Origin: CALAGJ01 sp964293305
Lineage (GTDB): Bacteria > Bacteroidota > Bacteroidia > Chitinophagales > Chitinophagaceae
DNA: 50,801 nucleotides
Assembly (NCBI GenBank): GCA_964293305.1
Contig: CAXYYO010000023.1
Span: 1-50,801 of the forward strand
Direction of reading: 5' to 3'
A program made the position numbers and the translations under genes. Every line of letters begins with the position of its first letter. Position 1 is the stretch's first letter. The notes beneath the pieces were generated by a model. It was not told the origin of the DNA and made no database searches. It saw only the letters and a list, made by a program, of their open reading frames with translations. Below are positions 14,810 to 23,537 of this stretch, one piece after another.

Positions 14810-15250
14810 CTATTTCAAACTGGATAATCTATTTGTTCTATTCATTATTTCTTCTAGAGTGGCTTTCTTCAATAGTTCAACTGTTTCATTTCTTACTTCT
14901 ATAAATACAGAACGAATGCCACAAGTTATTTCATCTTTGCACTCCTCGCATTTTTCATAGTACAAATGAGTGGCACAGGGTAAAAATGCAATAGGGCCAT
15001 CAAATAATCGCATTACATCTGCAAGGCTTATTTCACTTGGTATTTTGTGCATATAATAACCCCCTTCTTTACCTTTCTTACTACTTAGGTAGCCGGCATT
15101 CTTCAGTGTTAATAATATAGCTTCTAAAAACTTTCTGGGTATATGTTCGCTTTCAGCAATCTTACTGATTTGAATTGGTGTGTTCCCACTCTCTTGTTTT
15201 GCAAGATAAACTAACGCATTGATGGCATATTTTGCTTTTTTTGAAATCAT
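14810..15250 (-). CDS. Rrf2-family transcriptional regulator
   Basis: 146 residues with a winged helix at 1-75 (SKKAKYAINALVYLA, ISKIAESEHIPRKFLEAIL, GYLSSKKGKEGGYYM) and a cysteine group in the usual place (PCATHLYYEKCEECKDEITCG) that in IscR/NsrR relatives holds an iron-sulfur cluster. It therefore probably senses iron-sulfur status, oxygen or nitric oxide. The regulated genes are not evident; it is monocistronic and convergent with the TylF-like gene. Confidence 0.88.
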   Translation of the reverse strand: MISKKAKYAINALVYLAKQESGNTPIQISKIAESEHIPRKFLEAILLTLKNAGYLSSKKGKEGGYYMHKIPSEISLADVMRLFDGPIAFLPCATHLYYEKCEECKDEITCGIRSVFIEVRNETVELLKKATLEEIMNRTNRLSSLK

Positions 15251-15530
15251 TCTAGGCTTTGTATCTTATAAAAAACGTCACAATATAAGCACTACAATTT
15301 TATAATTCCAACTTATTCTATGGGAATTGAAATGCATTGTTTATTCTAGACAGAAGCGCCCTGATCAAATGAAAACTGTATTGTATTTTTTTTCTATCAA
15401 AGTATAAGTATTTCTTGATAATTTTTTGAATGATTGCTATTCAAAGTCTTGTCATATTCACTTTGGTCAAATTGAATGAGATTTTTATTTGACTCCACAT
15501 AATCATTAGTATAATTGTTTGAAATTCAAT
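15251..15530. other. Intergenic region upstream of the Rrf2 gene
   Basis: About 280 bp of AT-rich DNA with no gene. It should contain the Rrf2 promoter and perhaps its own operator, but no clear -7 box or long inverted repeat is evident. Confidence 0.35.
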
Positions 15531-15560
15531 AAAAAATGCCCCACTATTTGAGGGGCATTT
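15531..15560 (-). terminator. Intrinsic terminator of the exported hydrolase gene
   Basis: AAATGCCCC (15534-15542) and GGGGCATTT (15552-15560) form a 9-bp stem with a 9-base loop. On the minus strand it is followed by a T-run. It lies 20 bp after the stop of the gene at 15580. Confidence 0.85.
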
Positions 15561-15579
15561 CATTTTATAGTCTTAAATT

Positions 15580-16578
15580 TTATCTCGGGAAGCACATATA
15601 GATCCACACGTTTGCAAATAAAGGTACTCCATTACCTTGAATGGGTGTAACAGAATCTGAAACCATAGAACTATGCTCAGAAGAAGTACCACTAATATTT
15701 GTAGTCAATTGATTGGCTCCTCTGTATCCGGTGCCATCAACAGATGTGGGTACGCCTGGTATTGCTAAAGATGCCCATGTGGGCCTTACTCCACTCCATA
15801 ATCTTACTTCATCTCTTAGGTGGCCTAAACCAAATACCTTTGAAGGGTCTGTAATGCCTGCACCTTGCATGAAACTTGGATAATCTCCGTTGGGCAATAA
15901 GAAACTGCCTGATCCTGCAAATAATCCTGCTCTTAATAAATTTCTTTTGCGGCTCATATACATACTATGGTCGCTGCCTTGCGAATGGCCGGATGCACTT
16001 ATTTTATCCCACTTCAACTCACCGTTTTCGTTGATGTATTGACCCCAACCTTCAGTTGGATATTGTATATTCAAATATTGGAGCATCTTAATAATTCTGT
16101 TTTCAAAACCATTTGGCTGACCAATACTTACCCTACTAGATGTATTGGCCCCGGTAAGGTATTCTTCTAAAATATTTTCTACGGCATTATCAGTTGTAGC
16201 ACCTAATGCATAAAACTCAATTGGCAAAGTGTTACTATAAGCAATACCCAAAGTATGATAACCAGCTCTGGCACCTACTTGTAGTATCAATTTGTAATCA
16301 TCAGGCCCTGCTGTAGTGCCGGGTATAAACACAAACAATTTATTTTGCCTGTCTTGGGTGCGGCGTGGCACATAGGCATATTGAAGGGAACTGCCCACTG
16401 TAGAAGTATTAATCCTGCTATCGGTTTGTTTTGGAGTGGCTGTTCTGGCATCAATTGGAATAAGCATCATAGACGCAGCATCAGTACTTTCTGTGCTGGT
16501 TACCCCTGAAATATCATTTTCCTTTTTACAAGAAAATAGTAATACAATTAGCATGGGTACCATACATTTTTTTAGCAT
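15580..16578 (-). CDS. Lipoprotein with alpha/beta-hydrolase-like GHSQG motif
   Basis: 332 residues from the ATG at 16578; an upstream GTG at 16605 would only lengthen the signal. The N-terminus MLKKCMVPMLIVLLFSCKKE is a lipoprotein signal with lipobox LLFSC. The middle holds a nucleophile elbow GHSQG (SASGHSQGSDHSMYM) after FVFIPGTTAGPDDY, so the fold is probably alpha/beta hydrolase with Ser as nucleophile. It resembles the small BPSS1187-type family from memory; the substrate is unknown. A C-terminal HSS (SEHSSM) may supply the catalytic His. Terminated by the hairpin at 15534-15560. Confidence 0.75.
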   Translation of the reverse strand: MLKKCMVPMLIVLLFSCKKENDISGVTSTESTDAASMMLIPIDARTATPKQTDSRINTSTVGSSLQYAYVPRRTQDRQNKLFVFIPGTTAGPDDYKLILQVGARAGYHTLGIAYSNTLPIEFYALGATTDNAVENILEEYLTGANTSSRVSIGQPNGFENRIIKMLQYLNIQYPTEGWGQYINENGELKWDKISASGHSQGSDHSMYMSRKRNLLRAGLFAGSGSFLLPNGDYPSFMQGAGITDPSKVFGLGHLRDEVRLWSGVRPTWASLAIPGVPTSVDGTGYRGANQLTTNISGTSSEHSSMVSDSVTPIQGNGVPLFANVWIYMCFPR

Positions 16579-16605
16579 AATATTTATTTTTAAAAAGTTA
16601 AACAC

Positions 16606-17148
16606 TTATATTGTTGAATCGTTCATTTCGGACAACTGAATTATAATATTTTCTTGGTGATGCTTAACATGAATAATAGTAAAATAAAGCATTTCCCGTA
16701 GTGTAATTTTACCCAATAGGGGATGTGGCAATATATAAAAATCAAGATCATTTTCTGTTTTTTTCTGTATGGATCTTTTAAGCGATACAATATTTGTTTC
16801 AATAGCTTGTAATACCTTTTGGGTTTTAATATTTTCATCCTTTGTGGGTATGAATGGGGTAGATGCTGAACCACCATTGCTTAACTGCTTATGATATTTT
16901 GCCAAAATTTCATCATAAGTTTTTGAGACCCTGTTTGCCTTTCCAAATAATATTTTTAAAAAAAATACAGAGAGTAAAAATGCAAACCTTACGGGCCTTA
17001 CAGACTTGTACAAGTGCTGTGCCTGCTGCACGGCACTCCATTTGCCCTGCAACGAAAAATGAAGCTCATCATTACTATAAGTGCTGAGCTTTTGGGTGAA
17101 ATCATCGTATGCATTTCCCAATGTTTCAATCAATTCATTTTTTTGCAT
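16606..17148 (-). CDS. DinB-like (YfiT/DinB fold) protein
   Basis: 180 residues from ATG 17148, chosen because the alternative at 17166 runs back into the polyprenyl synthase gene. It looks like a four-helix DinB/YfiT-type protein: W43-S-A-V-Q-Q-A-Q-H-L-Y supplies the first His and the C-terminal HVKHHQENI the others, the usual three-His metal site. It has an unusual hydrophobic stretch (RFAFLLSVFFLKILFG, about 73-88) that may touch the membrane. The enzymatic role is unknown; relatives are often thiol-dependent transferases. It follows the polyprenyl synthase by 1 bp. Confidence 0.75.
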   Translation of the reverse strand: MQKNELIETLGNAYDDFTQKLSTYSNDELHFSLQGKWSAVQQAQHLYKSVRPVRFAFLLSVFFLKILFGKANRVSKTYDEILAKYHKQLSNGGSASTPFIPTKDENIKTQKVLQAIETNIVSLKRSIQKKTENDLDFYILPHPLLGKITLREMLYFTIIHVKHHQENIIIQLSEMNDSTI

Positions 17149-17149
17149 C

Positions 17150-18115
17150 TTAATGATCTCTTTCAATTAGGAATTGTGCAAGTTCTAACAAGTGCTTTTT
17201 TCGAGATGAAGTTACAGCAGTCTCTTCCAGATGTTGTATGGCTTTATCATAGTAAGATTGTTTTAAGGTAAGTGCCCAAGCATCTACCTCTACAGCTTTA
17301 TAAATGGCAAGTACTTGATCCACTTTATCTGCACTAGATGACAAGAGTAGTGATTCCAAATTTTGTTTCGTGGCTCCGGTGGCAGTTTCCAAAGCATGTA
17401 TGAGTAGAAATGTTTTTTTGTTTTGTCTGATATCGCCACCGGCATCCTTTCCAAATTTTTCCGGATTGCCAAATGCATCAAGATAATCATCCTGAATTTG
17501 AAAAGCTATACCAAGGTTTCTGCCAAACTCATACAAGTGAATACAGTTGCCCTCACTGGCTCCACCAATGATAGCTCCCATTTGAAGGCTGGCAGCCAGT
17601 AAAACAGATGTTTTAAGCTCAATCATGTGTAAGTATTCATCTAATGAAACATCATTTCTACTTTCAAAATCCATGTCTAACTGTTGCCCTTCACAAACCT
17701 CTCTTGCAGTTGTGTTAAATAAACTGATGATTCTTTTTTGATATTTTGTGCTGATGGTATTTAGGTAATCATAAGCAGCCACCATCATTACATCTCCACC
17801 AAGTAATGCGGTATTTATTCCATATTTTATGTGCACAGTTTGCTTTCCTCTGCGTAGTGGTGCAGCATCCATAATATCATCATGCATTAAAGTGAAATTG
17901 TGAAAGAGTTCAATGGCATTGCCCACAATCCATGCATCAGCATCTATGGTATCAAATAATTCATTGCCCATCAGGCAGCATACAGGTCTTACTCGCTTAC
18001 CACCTAGCTGTAAAAAATATTCATTTGCATCATATAACGATGCGGGTGAAATTGGAAAATGTCTCTTATCAAATTTATTTTTAAATGCTTCTGATAGTTG
18101 GATAAAACTTTGCAT
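17150..18115 (-). CDS. Polyprenyl diphosphate synthase
   Basis: Trans-prenyltransferase that condenses isopentenyl diphosphate onto an allylic diphosphate. 321 residues with both Asp-rich motifs: first DDIMD in LMHDDIMDAAPLRRG (about 76-90), second DDYLD in FQIQDDYLDAFGNPEKFGKD (about 211-230), plus GGKRVRPVCCLMG for diphosphate binding. The residues before the first motif are small to medium (FTLM), hinting at a medium or long chain, for example a menaquinone side-chain or geranylgeranyl product, but chain length is not certain. First of two genes with the DinB-like protein. Confidence 0.9.
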   Translation of the reverse strand: MQSFIQLSEAFKNKFDKRHFPISPASLYDANEYFLQLGGKRVRPVCCLMGNELFDTIDADAWIVGNAIELFHNFTLMHDDIMDAAPLRRGKQTVHIKYGINTALLGGDVMMVAAYDYLNTISTKYQKRIISLFNTTAREVCEGQQLDMDFESRNDVSLDEYLHMIELKTSVLLAASLQMGAIIGGASEGNCIHLYEFGRNLGIAFQIQDDYLDAFGNPEKFGKDAGGDIRQNKKTFLLIHALETATGATKQNLESLLLSSSADKVDQVLAIYKAVEVDAWALTLKQSYYDKAIQHLEETAVTSSRKKHLLELAQFLIERDH

Positions 18116-18140
18116 GTACAGTATTAAAGCTGCTAAATTA

Positions 18141-19292
18141 TTAGATTAAATAGTATAAAGTTGATATAATAAAGATAGATATCATAGAAACCAATGAATC
18201 GCTTAAACAGGCACTGATATTTTCAAGGCCTTGTTTTAGTGTAGCCGCATCTGTCCAGCCGTAACCAATACGCATGTATCTGCTGGGCATATCAAACCAA
18301 TGACCAGGGCCAACCATTGTTTTATACTGATGTTGTAGCCTGTTATAGAAAAAATCATAATCAACAGCTACAGATTCATTGATCCAAGGAAAGCAAACAA
18401 CTCCGGCCTGTGGTGGTATACAACTAATTCTTTTTTCAAGGGAGAGCCATTCATTTAGAAGTTTTAAATTTTGCTGCGCAAAATCAATAATTTGCCCCTG
18501 CCATTTTTCTTTTTCAAGTAAAAATGCAAAGCATGCTTCTTCATCTAAAATACTATTGGTAATAAATATCATTTCCTTAGCTGCAAGGAATTTTTCATAG
18601 AGTTGCTCATTCTGCGTAAGCAGCCATCCCATTCTTATACCTGGCAATCCATAAGCTTTGGATACAGAAGAAACGCTAATACAATTGGAATACATTGATG
18701 CCAGCATTGGCGTATTAGTTATACACCCGGTATCCCGATAAGTTTCATCACATAGCAGATAAATATTTTTTGATGCGGCCAGTTCAATGCATCCTTCTAT
18801 TAAATGCATGGGCCATACCATTCCCGTTGGATTATGTGGTGTAGTAATACTGATGATTTTCGTATTGGGTTGAATAGCATTATTAATGTCTTCGAGAGTT
18901 GGCAGCCAGTTTTGATCAGGCAAAAGATCTATAAAACTTATATCACAGCCAATGGCCTGAGGCACTGCAATATTTGTGGCATAGTTTGGACGAATTACTA
19001 TAATATGATCTGATGGTTGTAGTAAAACAGTATAGATGATAAACAAAGCAGGAGCGGCTCCTGGCGTTAATAAAATATGATCCATATTTTGATGATGCAT
19101 TTGCGCTGCAATCATCTTGCGCAATGCAGGCTTACCTCTATGATCGGTATATGCCAATGGAAATGTATCGGGCAATTTTATTTGATTAAAATTGATATCT
19201 GCTACTGAACTCTCACAGAGGTTGTAGAGAATATTATTGTATCCAATTTCCTCAGGACTTTCAACTTCTATGGGCATTCTCTTATAAATCAT
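18141..19292 (-). CDS. PLP-dependent aminotransferase class I/II
   Basis: 383 residues with the fold-type I pattern: N-terminal AYTDHRGKPALRKMIA, TTPHNPTGMVWP (substrate/PLP loop), CDETYRD (Asp over the pyridine ring), and the Schiff-base lysine in SSVSKAYGLPGIRMGW. The C-terminal Arg for the substrate carboxylate is likely in SRYMRIGYG. The last 15 residues (SIFIISTLYYLI) are an unusual hydrophobic tail. The amino-acid substrate is unknown. Single gene, divergent from the FabH-like gene. Confidence 0.88.
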   Translation of the reverse strand: MIYKRMPIEVESPEEIGYNNILYNLCESSVADINFNQIKLPDTFPLAYTDHRGKPALRKMIAAQMHHQNMDHILLTPGAAPALFIIYTVLLQPSDHIIVIRPNYATNIAVPQAIGCDISFIDLLPDQNWLPTLEDINNAIQPNTKIISITTPHNPTGMVWPMHLIEGCIELAASKNIYLLCDETYRDTGCITNTPMLASMYSNCISVSSVSKAYGLPGIRMGWLLTQNEQLYEKFLAAKEMIFITNSILDEEACFAFLLEKEKWQGQIIDFAQQNLKLLNEWLSLEKRISCIPPQAGVVCFPWINESVAVDYDFFYNRLQHQYKTMVGPGHWFDMPSRYMRIGYGWTDAATLKQGLENISACLSDSLVSMISIFIISTLYYLI

Positions 19293-19474
19293 ATAAAGAA
19301 ATTTAATTCAAAGAAATGGGATGGATGCTTCATTTCAAATAATTCGAAAAATAAATCATTTTGCGGAGCAAATTATTTTAAATGCTATGTATATAAACCA
19401 TCACAAAAAATTGATTGATTTTATAAAATGAATTTTCAAATATCGATTGCTCAAATTATTTACATCCAAAGCCA

Positions 19475-19483
19475 TTAATTTGC
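19475..19483 (+). promoter_or_regulatory. Possible -7 element of the FabH-like gene
   Basis: TTAATTTGC, one base off TAnnTTTG and with the trailing C common in this window, 17 bp before the chosen start at 19501. No clear -33 box. Confidence 0.3.
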
Positions 19484-19500
19484 ACCATAAAAGGAAAGTT

Positions 19501-20547
19501 ATGCTGCGTGCAAAAATTAGCGGAATTGGAATGTATGTACCCGATAATATTTATACCAATCATGACCTTACAAAATATATGGATACCAGTGATGAATGGA
19601 TTCAGGAGCGCACTGGTATTAAGGAAAGAAGGTATGCCAATAGATTCGGTGAAACCACCGCAACAATGGGTGTAGAAGCTGCCAAAAAAGCTATTGAAAA
19701 TGCAGGTATAACAAAAGATGATATTGATTTTATCATCTTTGCCACACTCTCACCAGATTATTATTTTCCCGGCTGTGGAGTATTGGTGCAGCGTGCATTA
19801 GGTATCAAAGAAATAGGGGCTTTAGATGTTAGAAACCAGTGTAGTGGTTTTTTATACGCACTGAGTGTGGGAGATCAGTTTGTAAAAACTGGCATGTACA
19901 AAAATGTATTGGTGATAGGTAGTGAAAAACATTCTTTTGGTCTCGACTTTAGTACAAGAGGAAGAAATGTAACGGTTATTTTTGGTGATGGGGCAGGGGC
20001 TGTTGTACTACAACCAGCCACTCATGAAGGACAAGGTATTTTATCTACACATTTACACAGTGATGGAAATGATGCTGAAGTTCTAGCTATGACTAACCCA
20101 GGCACCCATGCCAACCATTGGAAAGAGGGCCTTGCTAATTATGATGATGCAGAATTAGGAGAGTTGCTCATGTCTCATAGCATGGTTGATGCAGCACAAT
20201 TATTTCCAATAATGGATGGACCTCATGTATTTAAGAAAGCAATTGTCAAATTTCCTGAAGTAATTATGGAAGCTCTGCAAACAAATGGATATACTTCAAA
20301 AGATTTGAAAATGCTCATACCACACCAAGCCAATCTTAGAATTAGTCAATATGTGCAGCAAAAATTGCAATTGGATGATGACAGGATTTATAACAATATT
20401 CAAAAATATGGAAATACTACTGCTGCTTCCATTCCCATAGCATTATGCGAAGCGTTACAAACAGGGAAAATTAATAAGGGAGATCTTGTTTGCTTGGCAG
20501 CATTTGGTAGTGGTTTTACATGGGCTAGTGCTCTCATAAAATGGTAA
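19501..20547 (+). CDS. 3-oxoacyl-ACP synthase III family protein
   Basis: Ketoacyl synthase of the FabH family, 348 residues from ATG 19501, which has an AAGGAAAG ribosome site upstream and begins LRAKISGIGMYVPDN as FabH does; an earlier frame start adds 18 unrelated residues. Catalytic triad visible: Cys in VRNQCSGFLYAL, His in LIPHQANLRI and Asn in QKYGNTTAASIPIAL. The N-terminal SDEWIQERTGIKERR is family-typical. It starts fatty-acid chains from an acyl-CoA, or makes a related condensation. The chain is slightly longer than E. coli FabH (317), so it may be a paralogue; I give no symbol for that reason. Confidence 0.9.
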   Translation: MLRAKISGIGMYVPDNIYTNHDLTKYMDTSDEWIQERTGIKERRYANRFGETTATMGVEAAKKAIENAGITKDDIDFIIFATLSPDYYFPGCGVLVQRALGIKEIGALDVRNQCSGFLYALSVGDQFVKTGMYKNVLVIGSEKHSFGLDFSTRGRNVTVIFGDGAGAVVLQPATHEGQGILSTHLHSDGNDAEVLAMTNPGTHANHWKEGLANYDDAELGELLMSHSMVDAAQLFPIMDGPHVFKKAIVKFPEVIMEALQTNGYTSKDLKMLIPHQANLRISQYVQQKLQLDDDRIYNNIQKYGNTTAASIPIALCEALQTGKINKGDLVCLAAFGSGFTWASALIKW

Positions 20548-20573
20548 TATTTAATATTTAATTCAAAAAATAT

Positions 20574-21032
20574 ATGAATCAAAGACAGATAGGCGTAGTA
20601 ATTCTTTTATTATGTAGTATGCAATTTAATTTTTTGCTGGCGCAAGATGAGGATAGTCCTGTATTACACATTGTTTGTGATGGAGTGCAGCAAGACATTA
20701 CATTATACAATGAGGATAAAGCAACAGCTGAATTTAAACTTTCGAACAAAAAAATCTATTCATCAACCAGTATTTTTGAAATCAGCAATCTTTCAAAGAC
20801 TGATAGAGCATCACAAAACAGGAGCTTTTTTATTTACAAAGATGATACATGGGTCATGGATATTCCATCTACAAAAAAGAATAAAGTTTTCTGTATAAAA
20901 TCTACCGAAATAATCAAAAAATTACAGCCGGGCATGTACGAAGTTTATACCATTGCTATTCCATCCGATCCTGAAATAGCAAAATTGGTAAAACCCGGAC
21001 GTGTAAAGGTTTGTAGCATAATTATCGAATAA
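20574..21032 (+). CDS. Exported protein of unknown function
   Basis: 152 residues with a clear signal peptide (MNQRQIGVVILLLCSMQFNFLLAQ) and a mature part that looks like a single beta-sandwich; no motif I recognise. It begins 26 bp after the ketoacyl synthase stop and is read the same way, so it is probably co-transcribed. It may be periplasmic or surface-associated; function unknown. Confidence 0.7.
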   Translation: MNQRQIGVVILLLCSMQFNFLLAQDEDSPVLHIVCDGVQQDITLYNEDKATAEFKLSNKKIYSSTSIFEISNLSKTDRASQNRSFFIYKDDTWVMDIPSTKKNKVFCIKSTEIIKKLQPGMYEVYTIAIPSDPEIAKLVKPGRVKVCSIIIE

Positions 21033-21057
21033 TTTCTTTTGCTTTTGTATAGAAATA

Positions 21058-22230
21058 TTACTCTACAACATGCGGCCACCACTTCTCAGTGCTCTGATTA
21101 CTGGCCACCACATTATCAATAAATGCCATACCCCTAATGCCGTCTTCCACGCCTGGAAAATCAAGCATTTGAGGAGTGGGTTCTTCACCAGAAAGTTTAG
21201 CAGATAATGTTTGTGCAAAGTTTTTATAAATATTAGCAAATGCTTCTAAATAACCTTCGGGATGACCACCCGGTGTGCGGCAATTTTTTGTAGCAAAATC
21301 AGATAATATTTGCGTGTAGTTACTGCCGGCCCTCAATATTTGTGTTGGTGCATCCAACCATTTCAGGAGTACTGTATTTGGCTCCATCTGATTCCATTCT
21401 ATTCCACCCTTTTCTCCATAAATGCGTAGCCGTAAAGCATTTTCTTCTCCAGCGGCCACTTGGCTTGCCATAAGCACACCTGCAGCACCATTTTCAAACC
21501 GGAGTAATACGTTGCCATCATCATCCAACATTCTTCCTTCTACCATAATATTTAAATCAGCACAGAGAGAAGTAATTTTTAATCCACTGGCATATTCTGC
21601 TAAATGCGCCGCATGAGTACCTATATCACCCATACTACCTGCTTTTCCACTTCGTTTTGGGTCTGTACGCCATGCAGCTTGTGCATTGCCTTCCCTTTCA
21701 GAAAGCTTACTTAGCCAGCCTTGGGGATACTCCACCCATACTTTCCTAATTTTTCCGAGTGTGCCATCCTTTACCATTGCTCTTACCTGCTTCACCATTG
21801 GGTACCCACTATAGGTATGTGTGAGGCATAGTTGTAAACCTGTAGATGCAACCTTTGCCTGCAATTGTTTGGCTTCATCAAGTGTAAACGTAATTGGCTT
21901 TTCTATTACAACATTAAAACCATGATCCAAAGCCATCATAGCAGGAGCAAAGTGTGCAAAATTTGGAGTAACTATACTTACAAAATCTATTCTTTTATCT
22001 TGCGGCAGCAGACTTTCTTTTGTAATCATTTCTTCATAAGATGTATAAATTCTCTCCTCTGGTAAGAACAATGATTTGCCAGAAGCTATGGCCACTTCAG
22101 GATTTATACTTAGAGCACCACAACATATTTCTACCAGGCCATCCATATTAAAAGCAAGTCGATGAATAGCTCCTATAAAAGCATCTTGACCACCACCAAT
22201 CATTCCCATACGAAGTTTTCTATTCAGCAT
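21058..22230 (-). CDS. Gfo/Idh/MocA-family NAD(P)-dependent oxidoreductase
   Basis: 390 residues from ATG 22230; the longer frame from 22257 begins with TTG and adds nothing conserved. N-terminal Rossmann fold with MGMIGGGQDAFIGAIHR (about 8-24), then VSIVTPNFAHFAPAMMAL and NVVIEKPITFTLDEA with the EKP motif, and a C-terminal alpha/beta substrate domain containing GSMGDIGTHAAHLAEY with the family GDIGxHxxD-like block. It oxidises or reduces a sugar or sugar acid; the substrate is not deducible. Single gene. Confidence 0.88.
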   Translation of the reverse strand: MLNRKLRMGMIGGGQDAFIGAIHRLAFNMDGLVEICCGALSINPEVAIASGKSLFLPEERIYTSYEEMITKESLLPQDKRIDFVSIVTPNFAHFAPAMMALDHGFNVVIEKPITFTLDEAKQLQAKVASTGLQLCLTHTYSGYPMVKQVRAMVKDGTLGKIRKVWVEYPQGWLSKLSEREGNAQAAWRTDPKRSGKAGSMGDIGTHAAHLAEYASGLKITSLCADLNIMVEGRMLDDDGNVLLRFENGAAGVLMASQVAAGEENALRLRIYGEKGGIEWNQMEPNTVLLKWLDAPTQILRAGSNYTQILSDFATKNCRTPGGHPEGYLEAFANIYKNFAQTLSAKLSGEEPTPQMLDFPGVEDGIRGMAFIDNVVASNQSTEKWWPHVVE

Positions 22231-22400
22231 TTTATAATTTTTTATTGCGATGGTCAAAATTATGGGAATCTCCTATGCTATTTTGAAGTATGATTTTATT
22301 GTGTCTGATTATATTTTTGTCATGCAGTTGTTAAACTATTTATAAATTAACTGATTATGCATAATTTATGCACAGCATCCTCGTTTGTTTGCTGATAGTT

Positions 22401-22409
22401 TTAATTTGC
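22401..22409 (+). promoter_or_regulatory. Possible -7 element of exbB
   Basis: TTAATTTGC, one base off TAnnTTTG, 22 bp before the exbB start. A two-residue upstream frame (ATG AAT AAT TGA, 22420-22431) ends exactly at the exbB ATG. Confidence 0.3.
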
Positions 22410-22431
22410 ACAAACTAAAATGAATAATTGA

Positions 22432-23112
22432 ATGGGTGTTTTATTACAGATAGACAGTTCACAAATCATCAACGGCGCATCAGATGCGGCAAAGTCTATT
22501 AATTTATGGAGCTTGCTCAATCAAGGTGGTTGGATCATGTATCCACTTTATGCATTGTTGGCTGGAGCAATATTTGTTTTTTTTGAGCGATTAATTGCCA
22601 TCCGCAAAGCCAGTAAAGTGGACGAAAATTTTATGCGTATTGTAAGAGACAATATAATTACTGGAAATCTTACTGCAGCCCGCAGCCTTTCAAAAAATAC
22701 CGATAATCCTGTGGCACGTATAATTGATAAAGGATTGCAACGCATTGGTAAGCCAATAGATGCTATCGAAAAAAGTATGGAAAATGTGGGTCGTTTGGAG
22801 ATGTATAAAATGGAGCGAAACTTAAATGTACTAAGCCTCATATCAGGTATTGCCCCGATGTTTGGTTTTCTTGGAACCATAGTAGGTATGATTCAATTAT
22901 TTTACAATATAAACAATACCGGAAACTTTGAACTGAGTGTAATAGCTGGCGGTATCTATGTAAAAATGATAACGAGTGCTACCGGTCTAATTATTGGTGT
23001 TATAGCCTATGTGGCTTATAATTATCTGAGTACTCAAGTAGATAAAACAGCCAATAAGATGGAAGCAGCCAGTAATGAATTTATTGATATTCTTCAAGAA
23101 CCCACCCGCTAA
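22432..23112 (+). CDS. MotA/TolQ/ExbB proton channel family protein
   Basis: 226-residue inner-membrane subunit of an ExbB/ExbD or TolQ/TolR motor that uses the proton gradient to energise outer-membrane transport or envelope integrity. Three membrane spans: about 33-53 (WIMYPLYALLAGAIFVFFER), about 125-150 (LISGIAPMFGFLGTIVGMI) and about 165-190 (IYVKMITSATGLIIGVIAYV), with the conserved PMFGFLGTV-type pore block. It is followed by its ExbD partner after 22 bp. The outer-membrane partner is not in the window. Confidence 0.93.
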   Translation: MGVLLQIDSSQIINGASDAAKSINLWSLLNQGGWIMYPLYALLAGAIFVFFERLIAIRKASKVDENFMRIVRDNIITGNLTAARSLSKNTDNPVARIIDKGLQRIGKPIDAIEKSMENVGRLEMYKMERNLNVLSLISGIAPMFGFLGTIVGMIQLFYNINNTGNFELSVIAGGIYVKMITSATGLIIGVIAYVAYNYLSTQVDKTANKMEAASNEFIDILQEPTR

Positions 23113-23134
23113 CCGAACTGGTAATACAATTTAA

Positions 23135-23533
23135 ATGGACATTCGCCGAAAATTAAAACGTCATTCTGAAGTGCACACTGGTGCACTCAATGATATCTTA
23201 TTTATACTGCTGTTATTTTTTCTGATTGTAAGTACGCTGGCCAATCCAAATGTGATAAAGGTTAACAATCCAAAGGGTGAAAAAGATACCAAATCCAAGC
23301 AAAATATTGTTGTTTCAATTGATAAAGATCAAAATATATTTATAGGTCAACGACAAATTGATCTAGCTTATTTAGATAGTAGTTTACAAATAGAAGTACA
23401 GAAATTAAAGCTACTGGTAGATACTCCTTCTGTTGTAATAAATGCAGATACCATAGCTTACTATGGTGAAGTATTTCGCATAATGCAAAGCGCAAAGAGG
23501 GCAGGAGCTAAGGTGGTGGCCAATGTGAAATAA
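23135..23533 (+). CDS. ExbD/TolR family biopolymer transport protein
   Basis: 132 residues with one N-terminal span (LNDILFILLLFFLIVSTLA, about 19-37) carrying the functional Asp of ExbD/TolR and a periplasmic C-terminal domain (VVSIDKDQNIFIGQ, VVINADTIAYYGEVFRIMQSAKRAG). It forms the stator/plug with ExbB. Only one ExbD follows ExbB, while many Bacteroidota operons carry two; a TolR-like role is the alternative. Confidence 0.92.
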   Translation: MDIRRKLKRHSEVHTGALNDILFILLLFFLIVSTLANPNVIKVNNPKGEKDTKSKQNIVVSIDKDQNIFIGQRQIDLAYLDSSLQIEVQKLKLLVDTPSVVINADTIAYYGEVFRIMQSAKRAGAKVVANVK

Positions 23534-23537
23534 ATGG

